Assembly: GCA_905235115.1 (NCBI GenBank)
Contig: CAJOKT010000001.1
Span: 107,391 to 171,390 of the forward strand
Origin: an uncultured Peptostreptococcaceae bacterium
GTDB taxonomy: Bacteria; Bacillota; Clostridia; Peptostreptococcales; Anaerovoracaceae
Length of the DNA: 64,000 bases
Direction of reading: 5' to 3'
Translations under genes and position numbers: made by a program
Shown here: positions 63,463-64,000 of the stretch, piece by piece
Numbering within the stretch: the stretch's first letter is position 1
Layout: every line of letters starts with the position of its first letter
Notes under the pieces: generated by a model
Seen by the model: the letters and a program-made list of their open reading frames with translations, nothing else
The model's database searches: none
Told to the model about the DNA's origin: nothing

Positions 63463-63708
63463 CTAAAAACATCGGCTCTCCGCTAAGATTCTGTTAATTT
63501 TTGACGGATATAAACGGGCCGGTGTTCCGTCATCCACATGGTCCGAAAGATCTCCGGGTGTACTGAACGACCTGCAGAAACCTGTGTATGCAACGCTGTC
63601 CGGGGGCGAAGCCGCATATGCATTATCAGGCGCAAAAAACGATCCCGGGGTCAGAATTAGTCCCAGAATAATTAGGATCGTCAGAGATCTTTTAAGTATG
63701 ATGTTCAT
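63463..63708 (-). CDS. Small hypothetical secreted protein
   Basis: This frame of about 81 residues starts at the ATG at 63708 (AGGA 8 bases upstream; the ATG at 63714 is too close to it). It has a basic N-terminus, a hydrophobic core (LTILIILGLILTPGSFF) and a likely signal-peptidase site after AYA, leaving a mature peptide of about 50 residues with two cysteines. I recognise no family. It has a consensus promoter, and its 3' end lies 49 bp before the activase-like gene, so the two may be co-transcribed. It could also be the decayed end of a larger cell-wall protein. Confidence 0.5.
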   Translation of the reverse strand: MNIILKRSLTILIILGLILTPGSFFAPDNAYAASPPDSVAYTGFCRSFSTPGDLSDHVDDGTPARLYPSKINRILAESRCF

Positions 63709-63752
63709 AGTCATAGTCCTGCTCTTTCGTCCAAACGTCCCTTTTTTAAGTT

Positions 63753-63781
63753 ATTATACTATATAATAAATTTTTTCACAA
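63753..63781 (-). promoter_or_regulatory. Promoter of the small secreted protein gene
   Basis: On the minus strand TTGTGA (63776-63781) and TATAAT (63753-63758) are spaced by 17 bp. It is divergent from the rnpB promoter. Confidence 0.7.
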
Positions 63782-63791
63782 AATAATACAT

Positions 63792-63820
63792 TTTACTTTT
63801 CCGGTTCTTTATTATATAAT
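63792..63820 (+). promoter_or_regulatory. Promoter of rnpB
   Basis: TTTACT (63792-63797) and TATAAT (63815-63820) are spaced by 17 bp, placing the start at about 63827, which fits the 5' end of the RNase P RNA. Confidence 0.75.
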
Positions 63821-63826
63821 GATTCC

Positions 63827-64000
63827 CGGTCCGGCAGACGGTCGCGCATTCAATGTGAGGAAAGTCCGGGCTCCACAGAGCAAGGGTGCCGGATAACGTC
63901 CGGCGTAGGTAACTATAGGGAAAGTGCAACAGAAAACACTCCGCCGAAACAGTCAGGCTGTGGTAAGGTTGAAATGGCGAGGTAAGAGCTCACCGGCGTC
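63827..64000 (+). ncRNA. rnpB: RNase P RNA, A type (5' part, truncated by window end)
   Basis: The catalytic RNA of RNase P. The conserved 5' core GAGGAAAGTCCGGGCTCC, the ACTATAGGGAAAGTGCAACAGAAA block and GGTAAGAGCTCACCGG are all present in order, with an ancestral (A-type) layout rather than the Bacillus B-type. About half of the RNA is inside the window; the rest, including the 3' pairing strand, lies beyond it. Confidence 0.95.

Noticed and set aside
1..64000. CRISPR array, prophage, insertion sequence or defence island
   Set aside because: No regularly spaced repeats, transposase, phage structural genes or known defence proteins are visible.

Overview
The window reads as a housekeeping stretch of chromosome from an anaerobic, low-to-mid GC Gram-positive bacterium (Bacillota, most likely class Clostridia). 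The main evidence is the Asp23-NusB-XseAB-IspA-Dxs-TlyA gene order, together with IreB, RuvX, YlbF, RNase J, HemZ, fused SecDF, an orphan Spo0A-type DNA-binding domain, a flavin/iron-sulfur electron-transfer complex of the NuoE/NuoF/GltD-like type, a giant acyl-CoA dehydratase activase-like protein and an A-type RNase P RNA. No prophage, insertion sequence, CRISPR array or rRNA operon is visible. Gene density is very high, and many stop and start codons overlap by 4 or 8 bases.

Left part, plus strand (1-7.8 kb): the end of obg, two radical-SAM-associated genes, a ComEA-like DNA-binding protein, a stand-alone Spo0A C-terminal domain, a DUF896 gene that may be translated from a leaderless mRNA, then alaS-ireB-ruvX closed by a strong terminator. 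A gene-free stretch of about 600 bp (7.75-8.35 kb) follows, with several inverted repeats.

Minus strand, 8.3-25.1 kb: a small LysM membrane protein resembling the SOS division inhibitor YneA sits behind a consensus promoter carrying three perfect GAAC-N4-GTTC LexA boxes. Next comes a long gene string read leftwards from a good promoter at 25.13-25.16 kb: Asp23/Gls24, nusB, a Kae1-like protein, xseA, xseB, ispA, dxs, tlyA, an aminotransferase, mutS, mutL, miaA, a tyrosine recombinase, ynbB and a TVP38 membrane protein. It joins transcription, isoprenoid synthesis, DNA repair and tRNA modification.

Minus strand, 25.2-37.1 kb: a three-gene redox operon (nuoE, nuoF and a 1151-residue fusion) that most resembles Stn-type electron-bifurcating transhydrogenases. 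It is followed by the tRNA-U34 modification pair trmR/trhP, two tandem CNNM/CorC membrane proteins, mltG and efp.

Minus strand, 37.2-54.1 kb: a nearly gapless run from secDF through relA, dtd, an MBL hydrolase, hemZ, hisS, aspS, nadD, a yqeK-rsfS fusion, leuS, rnj, ylbF and lysO. It couples protein export, the stringent response, aminoacylation, ribosome silencing and RNA decay.

Right end (54.2-64 kb): yajC, tRNA-Leu(CAA), coaE, polA, a structured RNA with 6S-like architecture, yebC, the activase-like giant, a small secreted protein, and the start of rnpB running off the window on the plus strand.

The most interesting items are the SOS-controlled YneA-like gene, the YqeK-RsfS fusion that keeps an internal ribosome-binding site and start for RsfS, the redox fusion whose molybdopterin-type domain lacks the metal-binding residue, the 6S-like RNA abutting polA, and the orphan Spo0A domain.
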